A stretch of DNA of 47,207 nt, from NCBI GenBank assembly GCA_026225255.1, contig JAMFSJ010000006.1, positions 1 through 47,207 of the forward strand, read 5' to 3'. Position numbers and translations under genes: made by a program. The stretch is from Methylacidimicrobium fagopyrum (GTDB lineage Bacteria > Verrucomicrobiota > Verrucomicrobiia > Limisphaerales > UBA11358). The notes beneath the pieces were generated by a model that was not told the origin of the DNA, searched no databases, and saw only the letters and a program-made list of their open reading frames with translations. Position 1 is the stretch's first letter; every line of letters begins with the position of its first letter. This document shows positions 24,167 to 32,000 of this stretch, in pieces.

Positions 24167-24850
24167 ATGTCCCGCATTTTGATCATTGAAGACGAAGCGC
24201 CGATGCGACTGGCGTTGACGGATCTGCTGTCGGCGGAAGGGCATCGCGTCTTCACAGCGGCGAATGGCGAGAGCGGGCTCAAACGCGCACTCGACGAAAA
24301 GCCCGATCTCATCCTGCTCGACGTGATGATGCCGAAGCTCGACGGTTTTTCGCTGTGCGGGGAATTGCGTCGGCTCGGTCATGCGATGCCAGTGCTCATG
24401 CTTACAGCCAAGGGACAGATTGATGATCGTGTTAACGGTCTGGATGTCGGTGCGGATGATTATCTGGTGAAACCATTCAGCACGGAAGAATTGCTCGCCC
24501 GCTTGCGTGCGTTGTTGCGTCGGGTTCAGCGCCACAATAAGGCGTCGATGAAATTATGTTTCGGCGACTTGGAAATTGATCTGGCCCGTCAAACCGCGCT
24601 GCGTGGCGAGCAGGTGATTCATCTGACCGCGAAAGAATTTGCCATGTTGCGGCTGCTGGCCGAGGCCGAGGGCGAGCCGGTGACGCGCGAAAAATTTCTA
24701 GATGCGGTCTGGGGTTACACGACGTTTCCGACGACGCGCACGGTGGACAATCACATCGCCAGTCTGCGCGCCAAAATTGAGGTCAATCCCGATGCGCCGC
24801 GCTGGATCAAAACCGTGCACGGCGTGGGTTATCGGTTGGAAATTAATTAG
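24167..24850 (+). CDS. OmpR/PhoB-family response regulator
   Basis: The 227-residue regulator has a receiver domain with the acidic pair in IIEDE (6-10), phospho-acceptor Asp52 in LLDVMMPKLDG, Thr in LMLTAKG and Lys in YLVKPFS. A winged-helix DNA-binding domain (about 130-225) follows, with LTAKEFAMLRLLAEAEGEPVTREKFLDAVWG, TTRTVDNHIASLRAKI and IKTVHGVGYRL. It is the partner of the kinase just upstream. A 24-bp site common to the promoters on both sides of this pair is a natural candidate for its operator. The TAG stop overlaps the start of a second palindromic repeat. Confidence 0.95.
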   Translation: MSRILIIEDEAPMRLALTDLLSAEGHRVFTAANGESGLKRALDEKPDLILLDVMMPKLDGFSLCGELRRLGHAMPVLMLTAKGQIDDRVNGLDVGADDYLVKPFSTEELLARLRALLRRVQRHNKASMKLCFGDLEIDLARQTALRGEQVIHLTAKEFAMLRLLAEAEGEPVTREKFLDAVWGYTTFPTTRTVDNHIASLRAKIEVNPDAPRWIKTVHGVGYRLEIN

Positions 24851-24973
24851 CCACAGATTTTCACAGATGAAACACAGATGGGGAAATGATTGGAAACCAC
24901 TTATGCCTGTGCAGAAAGTGTCGCGCGAAGAACGCGACATTTATCTGTGTTTCATCTGTGCCCATCTGTGGCT
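24849..24973. repeat. Dispersed palindromic repeat after the response regulator
   Basis: The left arm (24849-24879) starts AGCCACAGAT and ends GAAACACAGAT. The right arm (24943-24973) is its inverse with 28 of 31 bases matching. Between them lies a smaller hairpin (TGTCGCG 24919-24925 with CGCGACA 24933-24939). The element belongs to a family of short repeats common in several bacterial phyla. The structure may also act as a transcription terminator or mRNA-stabilising stem. Confidence 0.75.
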
Positions 24974-24979
24974 CAACTG

Positions 24980-25003
24980 GATTTTGCAAAAGCGTGACAA
25001 CTG
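24980..25003 (+). promoter_or_regulatory. Shared 24-bp upstream element, copy 2 (before the ankyrin gene)
   Basis: GATTTTGCAAAA, one variable base (G), then CGTGACAACTG, identical in 23 of 24 positions to 21870-21893. It ends 35 bases before the ankyrin gene ATG. Since copies stand before the first and last genes of the kinase-regulator-ankyrin set, they probably place them in one regulon. Confidence 0.6.
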
Positions 25004-25038
25004 GCCCGGCCAGTTTTTGACATTCTGAATGGAAGCTT

Positions 25039-27720
25039 ATGAAATTTATGAAAATGAAATCAGTCGTTTTGATTTTAGTGCTGGCGGCGACCTGGGCGTC
25101 GGCGCAGACGAACAGTCTCACGTCGCTCTTGCAGCAGGGTTTGCTGGAGGAGCAGGCGAATCAAAATCTGGACGCGGCCATCGCGAATTACCAATCGCTC
25201 GCCACGCAGTTTGACAAAGACCGGCAACTGGCCGCGACGGCGGTTTTCCGGATTGGCGAATGTTATCGGATGCAGGGCAAGACGAATGAAGCCGCCGCGC
25301 AATATCAGCGCGTGCTGCATGATTTTGCCGATCAAACCACACTCGCCACGTTGAGCCGGCAGAATTTGACGGGGATGGGTGCTCCGGCATCACCCACGGG
25401 CATCGCGCAGCAAAAAGAATTGTTAGGTGAAGAAATAAAAATCGTTGAGCAGCAACTCGCCGCGCAACAGGAACAGGTTAAAGTCGGTGTTTTACATTCG
25501 GATGGTATTTTGCCGACGCAACAAAAACTACTTGAGTTAAAACGACAATTGGCGGCGTTGGATTCAGGTCAAATACTTTCAGCTCAAACAGACACCACTA
25601 CTGATGAAGAGGACCAGGAAATCCGCCGCATCCAACAAATGGCTCAAAACAGCCCGGATTTGATCAATGCGCGGGGCGAGGGTGGAACGACTCCCTTGCA
25701 ACGCGCTGCCAGTGCTGGCTGGATTAAAGTGGCGACGTATCTGCTCAATCATGGTGCGAATATTGACAATGTTGCCTTAAATAACGCGGCCCGAGTAGGC
25801 AATCGAGCGATGGTGGAATTACTATTGAGCCGCGGCGCGGATGTGAATTCAGATTTCAATGGTCTCACGCCGTTACACCTCGCCGCGCAAAATGGTTTTC
25901 ACGCCGTGGTGGAAGTTTTGTTGGCCAATAAAGCCGATGTAAATGCCTTGAATGACCGGGGAGAAACTTCTTTATTTTTGGCTGCGCAAAACGGGCAGGT
26001 TAAAATTGCCCAAATGCTTTTAGACCATAAAGCCGATGTGAATGCCAAGAGTCAAAACGGTTGGACGCCGCTTTTGATTGCCGCCGGACGGAATCAGCCT
26101 GAGGTAATGAAATTACTTTTGGCGGCGGGCGCCAATCCGAATGTGATTGGCGGCGGCACAAACCCGAATAATGATCTCGGCGATGGTCGAACCCCGTTAA
26201 GTTTAGCGGCGAAACGCGGATCGCCTGAAATGGTGAAAATGCTTTTGACGATGAAAGCCGATCCCAATGGCGGTGATTTTGTTCCGCCGCTATTTGCCGC
26301 GATTCAGCGCAATGATCTCGTTTCTGCCGAATTATTGCTGCAAGCCGGCGCAAACGCGAATGCCATTGGCAGTGCTGATCCTTCATTTATTAACCAAGAG
26401 TATTTTCGGAATCTAAGTCGGCATTTAACGCCGCTTTGGCTGGCGATTTATATGAATCAGCTTCCCACGGTGCAACTGCTGTTGAAATATAAGGCCGACC
26501 CGAATGGTGATCAAACCACCGGAAATTCGGTGCTATTTAGCGCGCTTTATCTTCCAGACATCCTTGAAACCCTATTAACTGCGGGCGGCAAAGTAGAAAC
26601 ACAGCTTTCGGATAAAACTCTTTTTTTGCTGCATAATGCGGTAACAGGCAACTGGTTGCCAGCGGTGCAAATCCTGCTCAAACATGGGGCAAATGTGAAT
26701 ATTCAAAACACAGGCAATAACTACGAAAAAGGCTACACGCCGCTGATTTTTGCCGCACGGGATATCAGGACTAATATTCTTGAAACCCTGCTGAATAACC
26801 ACGCTGACCCCAATATCCGGGCGAACAATGGCTTGACGGCTTTGAGTTATCTTAAGGGCTTCGCCAAGCAAGCTAATTCTTCTGATAGGAGAATTTTAGC
26901 CGGACAAATGGCTGACATGCTGCGGCAACACGGCGCGTTGGATAATTTGCCGGATTGGGATCGCATCACCGTGAGCCGGCCGGCGGCAAATTTTTCAAAG
27001 ACACTTTTTTACAAAAACACGAACGATTGGAATCAAGTCAGCCTGTATGATTTGATTGGTGTGCAATATGATTTGCTGACGTCTGCATGGGGTGGCACAA
27101 CACGGACTTTCGCCAATAATTATGGCAGCTTTGCCATTACCAATGATTTGTCATTTCCGGATTTTTCCAACGTGATTATCCACCATCCATCGGCGGATGG
27201 CTTGAAATGGGAAACGCGGAAAGTTGATCTGGCCAGCGGACTGAATTCGGGCAATTGTGGCGGTGATGTGATCTTGCAGTTTGGTGATGTCGTGGAAATT
27301 TCCGAAGCAAATCACATTCTCAATCAATCATGGAATGGATTGACCACCAATGAACTTGCCACTTTGAAAACTTGCCTAGCCCGGCATTTGCAAATCACGG
27401 TCAATGGTCAAACAACCAATTTTGTTGCGGCTCCACAAGTCACGATCGGTTCTTCAAGCGGGTCTACGTTCGCAGAACGTCTTAAACATTTGCAAAATGG
27501 GGTGGATCTATCAAGATTCGAACCCTTCATGCTCTGGCCGGTGTTGGATGAATCAAAAACCTTGCTGTCGTCGTCGGATTTATCACAGGTCAAAGTCAAA
27601 CGTCACGATGCCGCCACTGGAAAATTACGCGAGTGGACGGTGGATTGTTCGGATCCCAAATCACCGCCGAATTTCTGGCTGCGCGATGGCGATACAATCG
27701 AAGTGCCGGAAAGACGATAA
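25039..27720 (+). CDS. Secreted TPR/ankyrin-repeat protein with SLBB-like C-terminus
   Basis: The 893-residue product has a signal peptide (about 1-23, ending ASAQ). Residues about 30-115 form a TPR-like helical region (LDAAIANYQSLATQFD and GECYRMQGKTNEAAAQYQRVL). A coiled-coil-prone stretch (about 135-180) precedes ten or so ankyrin repeats (about 215-640) with GxTPLHLAAQNG, VEVLLANKADVNA and similar units. The last 230 residues have two beta domains ending FWLRDGDTIEVPER, which matches the end of SLBB (soluble ligand-binding) domains of polysaccharide export proteins. Proteins with the same N-terminal signature are numerous in Pedosphaera-like genomes. It probably acts in the periplasm. ATGs at 25048 and 25054 are alternative starts. 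Confidence 0.88.
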   Translation: MKFMKMKSVVLILVLAATWASAQTNSLTSLLQQGLLEEQANQNLDAAIANYQSLATQFDKDRQLAATAVFRIGECYRMQGKTNEAAAQYQRVLHDFADQTTLATLSRQNLTGMGAPASPTGIAQQKELLGEEIKIVEQQLAAQQEQVKVGVLHSDGILPTQQKLLELKRQLAALDSGQILSAQTDTTTDEEDQEIRRIQQMAQNSPDLINARGEGGTTPLQRAASAGWIKVATYLLNHGANIDNVALNNAARVGNRAMVELLLSRGADVNSDFNGLTPLHLAAQNGFHAVVEVLLANKADVNALNDRGETSLFLAAQNGQVKIAQMLLDHKADVNAKSQNGWTPLLIAAGRNQPEVMKLLLAAGANPNVIGGGTNPNNDLGDGRTPLSLAAKRGSPEMVKMLLTMKADPNGGDFVPPLFAAIQRNDLVSAELLLQAGANANAIGSADPSFINQEYFRNLSRHLTPLWLAIYMNQLPTVQLLLKYKADPNGDQTTGNSVLFSALYLPDILETLLTAGGKVETQLSDKTLFLLHNAVTGNWLPAVQILLKHGANVNIQNTGNNYEKGYTPLIFAARDIRTNILETLLNNHADPNIRANNGLTALSYLKGFAKQANSSDRRILAGQMADMLRQHGALDNLPDWDRITVSRPAANFSKTLFYKNTNDWNQVSLYDLIGVQYDLLTSAWGGTTRTFANNYGSFAITNDLSFPDFSNVIIHHPSADGLKWETRKVDLASGLNSGNCGGDVILQFGDVVEISEANHILNQSWNGLTTNELATLKTCLARHLQITVNGQTTNFVAAPQVTIGSSSGSTFAERLKHLQNGVDLSRFEPFMLWPVLDESKTLLSSSDLSQVKVKRHDAATGKLREWTVDCSDPKSPPNFWLRDGDTIEVPERR

Positions 27721-27731
27721 GCCGGGAATTT

Positions 27732-27780
27732 AAACCACCAAGCCACCAAGGAACCCAGTTTTCTTGGTGGTTTTATTTTT
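27732..27780 (+). terminator. Terminator formed by a dispersed repeat
   Basis: AACCACCAAG (27733-27742) pairs with CTTGGTGGTT (27763-27772), followed by TTATTTTTTT. It starts 12 bases after the ankyrin gene stop. The stem is the same core as in the 24087 repeat, so the repeat appears to serve as a terminator here. Confidence 0.7.
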
Positions 27781-28034
27781 TTAAGGGCGGGACGGCGCAG
27801 CGATTTTCTCCCAAATTTTGCGGTGGTGAATTTTTACAAAAGCAAACGAAGAACGGGGATTCAAATCTTCATTCAGCTCCTTTGCCTTTGCTTAATTCGA
27901 TTTGAAGTGGGCAACGCCGCCATTCCACCGTTTTTATGTTTCGCCGTTGAATTTTTCAAACCGCGAAATACACAGAATACGCGAACGGGGACAAAACCTC
28001 CCAAATCCAAGACACCAAATCCGAGACCCAAACC
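27781..28034. other. Intergenic region with repeat remnant
   Basis: This lies between the ankyrin gene and the convergent methyltransferase gene. The stretch 27958-27986 (AAACCGCGAAATACACAG and following) resembles another dispersed repeat type built on 'CCGCGAAATACGCGAA'. No coding frame with protein-like composition was seen. Confidence 0.5.
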
Positions 28035-28619
28035 TTACTTGTGAAAAACACTGACGCGGGCAGGCGGAAGATTGAGCCAGACGATCTTGGAAGCACGGAG
28101 TTTGAACGTGGAGGATCCGCGGGAACGGCGATGATGGATGCGGTAACTGTATTGCACCCAATTGCCGTGCGGTTCGAGGACGTTGCGGATTTTTTGGCCG
28201 AGCGCCTCGGCTTCTTCGAGCTTGAAATTCAAGAGCGGCAAACTGGAAATGACGGCGCCAACGGTAGTGACAGAATGCGGCAGTTCCGCGAGCAACGTAT
28301 CCAGTTTCCACGCATCACCGGCGATGATGTGGGCGCGCGGAAAACGTTTGCGGAGCAGCTTGGCGAGGTTTTCGTTGTGCTCGATGGCGATGAGGCGGTC
28401 TTCGCGCAAACCATGTTCGAGCAACGCCAGGGTGACGGCGCCGGTGCCGGGGCCGAGTTCGAGCACGTAACTCTCCGGATCTTTGGGCAACCATTTAGAC
28501 ATGGCCGCGGCCAGTTGCGGTGAACTGGGGGCAACGGAACCGGTGCGCAGCGGATTCGCGATCCACTCCCGAAGGAACAACGTGGAATCAGCCAGCGTCG
28601 CGATAATTTTTTTGGCCAT
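28035..28619 (-). CDS. PmtA-like phospholipid N-methyltransferase
   Basis: The start is taken as the ATG at 28617-28619, giving 194 residues (MAKKIIATL). The opening FLREWIANPLRTGSVAPSS (about 15-33) is the hallmark of PmtA-type phospholipid N-methyltransferases. It is followed by the SAM-binding motif YVLELGPGTGAVT (51-63), the acidic residue after strand 2 in IAIEH, and the SLPLLNF motif IV region. Members methylate phosphatidylethanolamine towards phosphatidylcholine at the cytoplasmic membrane. The related KsgA-type rRNA dimethylases lack the N-terminal signature. A longer frame upstream to 28682 exists but looks like leader sequence. No phosphatidylcholine pathway partner is nearby, so the substrate is inferred. 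Confidence 0.8.
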   Translation of the reverse strand: MAKKIIATLADSTLFLREWIANPLRTGSVAPSSPQLAAAMSKWLPKDPESYVLELGPGTGAVTLALLEHGLREDRLIAIEHNENLAKLLRKRFPRAHIIAGDAWKLDTLLAELPHSVTTVGAVISSLPLLNFKLEEAEALGQKIRNVLEPHGNWVQYSYRIHHRRSRGSSTFKLRASKIVWLNLPPARVSVFHK

Positions 28620-28698
28620 GACAATTTTTATTGGTTTCTCGTTGCCGCTGATTTTTCGCTGACACGATAGTTGACGGCTCAAAAGTCTGCCACAGAAA

Positions 28699-28715
28699 AC
28701 TTGTGACGATTTTGC
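28699..28715 (-). promoter_or_regulatory. Weak third match to the shared upstream element
   Basis: On the minus strand this reads GCAAAATCGTCACAAGT, matching the core of the 21870 and 24980 elements (GCAAAA-N-CGTGACAACT) in 14 of 17 positions. It lies about 80 bases upstream of the PmtA-like gene. It may bring that gene into the same regulon, but the match is much weaker. Confidence 0.25.
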
Positions 28716-28732
28716 GGCGCTAGAAAGAATTT

Positions 28733-28843
28733 AACCACGGCTGGCCCAGGATTTATTCGAAAGGATGAATGCTGAAACGCCTTGATCCGCGCAGCCCGGT
28801 TATTTCCACCTTCGGCTTGGCTTTTTCTGGTCCATCCGTGGTT
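28733..28843. repeat. Imperfect palindrome of the AACCACGG type
   Basis: AACCACGGCTGG (28733-28744) and CCATCCGTGGTT (28832-28843) are inverse copies with one mismatch, about 90 bases apart. They flank the region upstream of the small membrane protein gene. The arms belong to the same broad class of dispersed repeats as at 24087. Confidence 0.55.
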
Positions 28844-28892
28844 GAAAAACTTCCGACTTTTGGCGCGCCGTAAAGTGTGCGACTTTGCGCGT

Positions 28893-29057
28893 ATGATTGA
28901 TGAAAAAGTTCCCCCACAAAATTACCGCTGGCCGTGGTTTGTGCTGGCGATGGTGTTGCTGGGCATTGTGTTGGCGATCGTGTGGATGAGCTACGCCGTG
29001 CACCGTGAAAGAGAGGAACGCAATTTCAGCGCCCCGTTGCCCACGCAAGGCCATTAA
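28893..29057 (+). CDS. Small single-helix membrane protein
   Basis: ATG 28893 gives 54 residues: a short charged N-terminus (MIDEKVPPQNYRW), one strong helix (about 14-34, WFVLAMVLLGIVLAIVWMSYAV), then a basic segment HREREERN. A longer frame starting at 28782 runs through a repeat and is less likely. No family is recognised. It may be an independent gene; nothing nearby suggests a function. Confidence 0.55.
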   Translation: MIDEKVPPQNYRWPWFVLAMVLLGIVLAIVWMSYAVHREREERNFSAPLPTQGH

Positions 29058-29141
29058 GTAGGAGGTCAAATACGCTACCGCTTGGCCTATTGGTTACAGT
29101 AAAAACCGGATGTTGCCGCTGGTGGTAGACAATTATTCGCC

Positions 29142-29176
29142 AAAAAAAATCGGGCCGCGCGGTCGCGCGGCCCGAT
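29142..29176 (-). terminator. Intrinsic terminator of the sulfatase-like gene
   Basis: A perfect 12-bp GC-rich stem (29149-29160 with 29165-29176) with a 4-base loop is followed, in the minus direction, by eight T (29142-29149). It lies 20 bases beyond the stop of the minus-strand gene ending at 29196. Confidence 0.9.
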
Positions 29177-29195
29177 CAGGATTAATAAACCAAGC

Positions 29196-30359
29196 TTAAG
29201 GCTGGGCGGGTTGCTTGCCGAGCAAGACGGGTAAAATGGATTTACCATCAATTTTTTCAGGCGTCTTGGCATAGCTGAGCACGGCGGCGGTGGGCAGGAA
29301 ATCCACCGGCGACCATTTGAAATCGCTGACTTGCCCGGCGGGAATGTGACCCGGCCACCAGACAATCATCGGCGCACTCCAATCGCCCGCTGTGCGGCTT
29401 TGGACGTCGGCTGGCGTGTGGAAAAAATCCAGTTTTTTGTCCGCGAATTTTTCCGGCGGCGCGCTGCTGGTGAAAACCACCATGATGTCGTTCGTCATGC
29501 CAGCCTTATTCAGTTCTTCAAACATCCGCCCGATATTGTTGTCGATGCGGGAGATGAGTGCGGCGCGGTTTTTCGCGGCTTGCGGCCAGGGTTCATCGGA
29601 ATACGGCGCATCGCTGGGCACGGGAAAATCAACCTTGTCGGCCGAGGCGGAACGCGGCGCGGGCACGTTCATCAACAAAAAGAACGGGCGGAAATGGTTG
29701 AAGCGATCCGGCTGGTCGTTGTGGATGCAGTTTTTCAGCACGGTGCCGAGTAGGAAATCCGGCAGATAACTGTTTTTTTTGCCATCGAGATTGGCCTGGA
29801 TGGATTCCCGACCCACGAAAGGTTGCACCGACAGGTTGGTGACATCCACATGGCCGACGGGGTCGTAACGCCAGAAATAGTCGGGATAATAATTGCGCCC
29901 TTCGTCGTCCTTCAAAAATCCGGCGAACCGGTCAAAGCCTTGTTTCCACGGTTGATCACCCAGATTCCATTCGCCATAAAGTCCGGTGCGATAACCGACG
30001 CGTTTCAACATTTGCGCGAGGTTGTTGTCGCCGGGAGCGGCCGAATTTTTCCCGGTCATGAGCGCGGATTGCACCGCTACGAGATTCGTATCGCCGGGCG
30101 AATAATGGTTGAAGCGGATGCCTTCCGCGGCGAGTTTATCGAGGTTCGGCGTTTGAAAATTCGTCTGGCCGTAGCAGCTCAAATCGCCAAAACCGAGGCC
30201 GTGGCATTGGATGAAAATGATGCTCGTGCGGTTGGCGAGCGCCACCTTGGGGTGAATATTGGTGAAAATGGACGCCAAGTCATCGGCCTGCGTGGTCGCC
30301 ACCCATCCCACCAGCGCAGTTAAAACGGCCAACGAACGGTTCAGACAAAAGTTTTTCAT
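29196..30359 (-). CDS. Sulfatase-fold protein lacking the catalytic residues
   Basis: The 387-residue protein has a signal peptide (about 1-25, ending TQAD) and a clear type I sulfatase scaffold: GFGDLSCYGQTNFQTPNLDKLAAEGIRFNHY, SALMTGKNS, GYRTGLYGEWNLG, a C-terminal WWPGHIPAG and a closing VDFLPT. All the usual active-site positions are changed. The DD metal pair is His53-Gly54, the formylglycine Cys of CxPSR is Leu93 and its Arg is Gln97, GKWHLG is GEWNLG (129-134), and the DN of FTSDNG is Ser299-Ala300. It cannot bind the metal or form formylglycine in the known way. It is shorter than most arylsulfatases. It may be a binding or regulatory relative working in the periplasm. It is transcribed away from xylA. 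Confidence 0.85.
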   Translation of the reverse strand: MKNFCLNRSLAVLTALVGWVATTQADDLASIFTNIHPKVALANRTSIIFIQCHGLGFGDLSCYGQTNFQTPNLDKLAAEGIRFNHYSPGDTNLVAVQSALMTGKNSAAPGDNNLAQMLKRVGYRTGLYGEWNLGDQPWKQGFDRFAGFLKDDEGRNYYPDYFWRYDPVGHVDVTNLSVQPFVGRESIQANLDGKKNSYLPDFLLGTVLKNCIHNDQPDRFNHFRPFFLLMNVPAPRSASADKVDFPVPSDAPYSDEPWPQAAKNRAALISRIDNNIGRMFEELNKAGMTNDIMVVFTSSAPPEKFADKKLDFFHTPADVQSRTAGDWSAPMIVWWPGHIPAGQVSDFKWSPVDFLPTAAVLSYAKTPEKIDGKSILPVLLGKQPAQP

Positions 30360-30565
30360 TTGTGAACTTTGATTCTGGAAAGGTTAAGCCGTTCAAAGCA
30401 ATTCTTTTTTATTTGTAAAAAGTGAGCCGTCACGGGCGGGAAAGCCTGGGGCCGCGCCAAGGACCGCGCCTTAATCGGTAAGTAGATGTAATTAATAAAC
30501 TTTCTTAACAATTGTTGCTGATTCTCAGTGACGACGGTTTCGCTTGTTGCTAATTTTTTCCGCCT

Positions 30566-31879
30566 ATGACCACCGCTTTTAAGAATATTAAGAAAATTCA
30601 ATTTGAAGGCCCGTCCTCCAAAAACCCGCTGGCGTTCAAACATTACAATGCCGACGAGATCGTTGAAGGCAAAACGATGCGCGATCACATGCGCTTTGCC
30701 GTGGTTTATTGGCACACTTTTCGCGGCACGGGCTCGGATCCGTTCGGCGCGGGCACGATGCAACGTCCGTGGGATGATGGCACTAATTCTGTCGCCAATG
30801 CGCAGAACCGCGTGCGGGTCGCGTTTGAATTTATCGAAAAATTAGGCGCACCGTTTTACGCGTGGCACGATCGCGATGTCGCGCCGGAAGGCCGCACGTT
30901 GGCGGAATCGAATAAGAACTTTGATGCGGTCGCGAAAGTGTTGATGGAAGAACAAAAGCGCACCGGCGTAAAATTGTTGTGGGGCACGGCGAATCTATTT
31001 TCCAATCCGCGTTTCGTGCACGGCGCGAGCACGAGTTGCAATGCGGATGTATTTGCTTTCTCCGCCGCGCAAATCAAGAAGGCGATGGAAGTCACGCACG
31101 ACCTCGGCGGCGCGGGCTACACGTTTTGGGGCGGCCGCGAAGGCTACATGACGTTGCTCAACACCGATATGAAGCGCGAACAGGAACATCTCGCGAAGAT
31201 GTTGCACCTCGCGGTCGCTTACAAAAAGCAGATCGGTTTCAAAGGCCAATTTTACATCGAGCCGAAACCGAAAGAACCGACCAAGCATCAATACGATTCC
31301 GACTCGGCGGCGTGCCTGAATTTCCTGCGCGAATACGATTTGCTGTCGCACTTCAAACTGAACATCGAAACGAATCACGCGACGCTCGCGGGTCACACGA
31401 TGCAGCACGAATTGGAAGTTGCCGGTGCCGCGAACGCGCTGGGTTCCATTGACGCAAACACGGGCGACGAATTGCTCGGCTGGGACACGGATCAATTTCC
31501 GACGAACATTTATCTGACGACTTACTCGATGCTGGCGATCTTGAAATACGGCGGCCTGACGACGGGCGGCGTGAATTTCGATGCGAAAGTCCGCCGCGAA
31601 AGTTTTGAACCCGTGGATTTGTTTTACGCGCATATCGGCGGCATGGACGCCTTCGCGCGTGGCTTGAAAATCGCCGCGGCGATTCGTAAGGACGGTCGCC
31701 TCGCAGATTTTGTGAAGCAACGTTATGCCTCATGGGATTCCGGCATCGGTGCAAAAATCGAAAATGGCAAAACCAGTTTCAAAGAACTCGAAACTTACAT
31801 GCTGAAGAAGGGCGAAGTGTCCGCAAGCACCAGCGGTCGTCAGGAATATTTGGAGAATCTGATCAACGAATTCATTTGA
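30566..31879 (+). CDS. xylA: Xylose isomerase
   Basis: XylA interconverts D-xylose and D-xylulose in the cytoplasm. The 437-residue length fits the long (class II) group. Seen: the catalytic His101 and Asp104 in [44 protein letters not shown] with metal and substrate ligands, [17 protein letters not shown], and [21 protein letters not shown]. All key residues appear intact. The 206-base gap to the divergent sulfatase-like gene contains a 10-bp palindrome AACAATTGTT (30507-30516) that could be an operator. No xylulokinase or xylose transporter gene is in the window. Confidence 0.97.
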   Translation: MTTAFKNIKKIQFEGPSSKNPLAFKHYNADEIVEGKTMRDHMRFAVVYWHTFRGTGSDPFGAGTMQRPWDDGTNSVANAQNRVRVAFEFIEKLGAPFYAWHDRDVAPEGRTLAESNKNFDAVAKVLMEEQKRTGVKLLWGTANLFSNPRFVHGASTSCNADVFAFSAAQIKKAMEVTHDLGGAGYTFWGGREGYMTLLNTDMKREQEHLAKMLHLAVAYKKQIGFKGQFYIEPKPKEPTKHQYDSDSAACLNFLREYDLLSHFKLNIETNHATLAGHTMQHELEVAGAANALGSIDANTGDELLGWDTDQFPTNIYLTTYSMLAILKYGGLTTGGVNFDAKVRRESFEPVDLFYAHIGGMDAFARGLKIAAAIRKDGRLADFVKQRYASWDSGIGAKIENGKTSFKELETYMLKKGEVSASTSGRQEYLENLINEFI

Positions 31880-31960
31880 TCGGCAACGCAAAAGTGCCGT
31901 TTGGCCGACGCGTTAATGGTTGAGCCAAGCCGGCAAAATAGTTGCAATCTCGTTTAGAAT

Positions 31961-31982
31961 GGGCGGAGCAGCAGCTCCGCCC
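31961..31982. terminator. Perfect hairpin between convergent xylA and uxuA
   Basis: GGGCGGAGC (31961-31969) and GCTCCGCCC (31974-31982) enclose AGCA. There is no T run on either side, so it may be a factor-dependent or bidirectional terminator, or a REP-like dispersed hairpin. Confidence 0.5.
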
Positions 31983-32000
31983 TAACATTTACGAGATGCA

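Noticed and set aside
24980..25003. Sigma-54 promoter in the shared 24-bp element
   Set aside because: The reverse strand has TGTCACG and TTGCA, but the spacing is one base short and it would point away from the ankyrin gene.
28041..28523. 160-codon plus-strand frame opposite the methyltransferase gene
   Set aside because: The minus-strand frame has the PmtA and SAM motifs, so this is its shadow.
28782..28892. Upstream extension of the small membrane protein at 28893
   Set aside because: The added codons pass through a dispersed palindromic repeat and lack protein-like composition.
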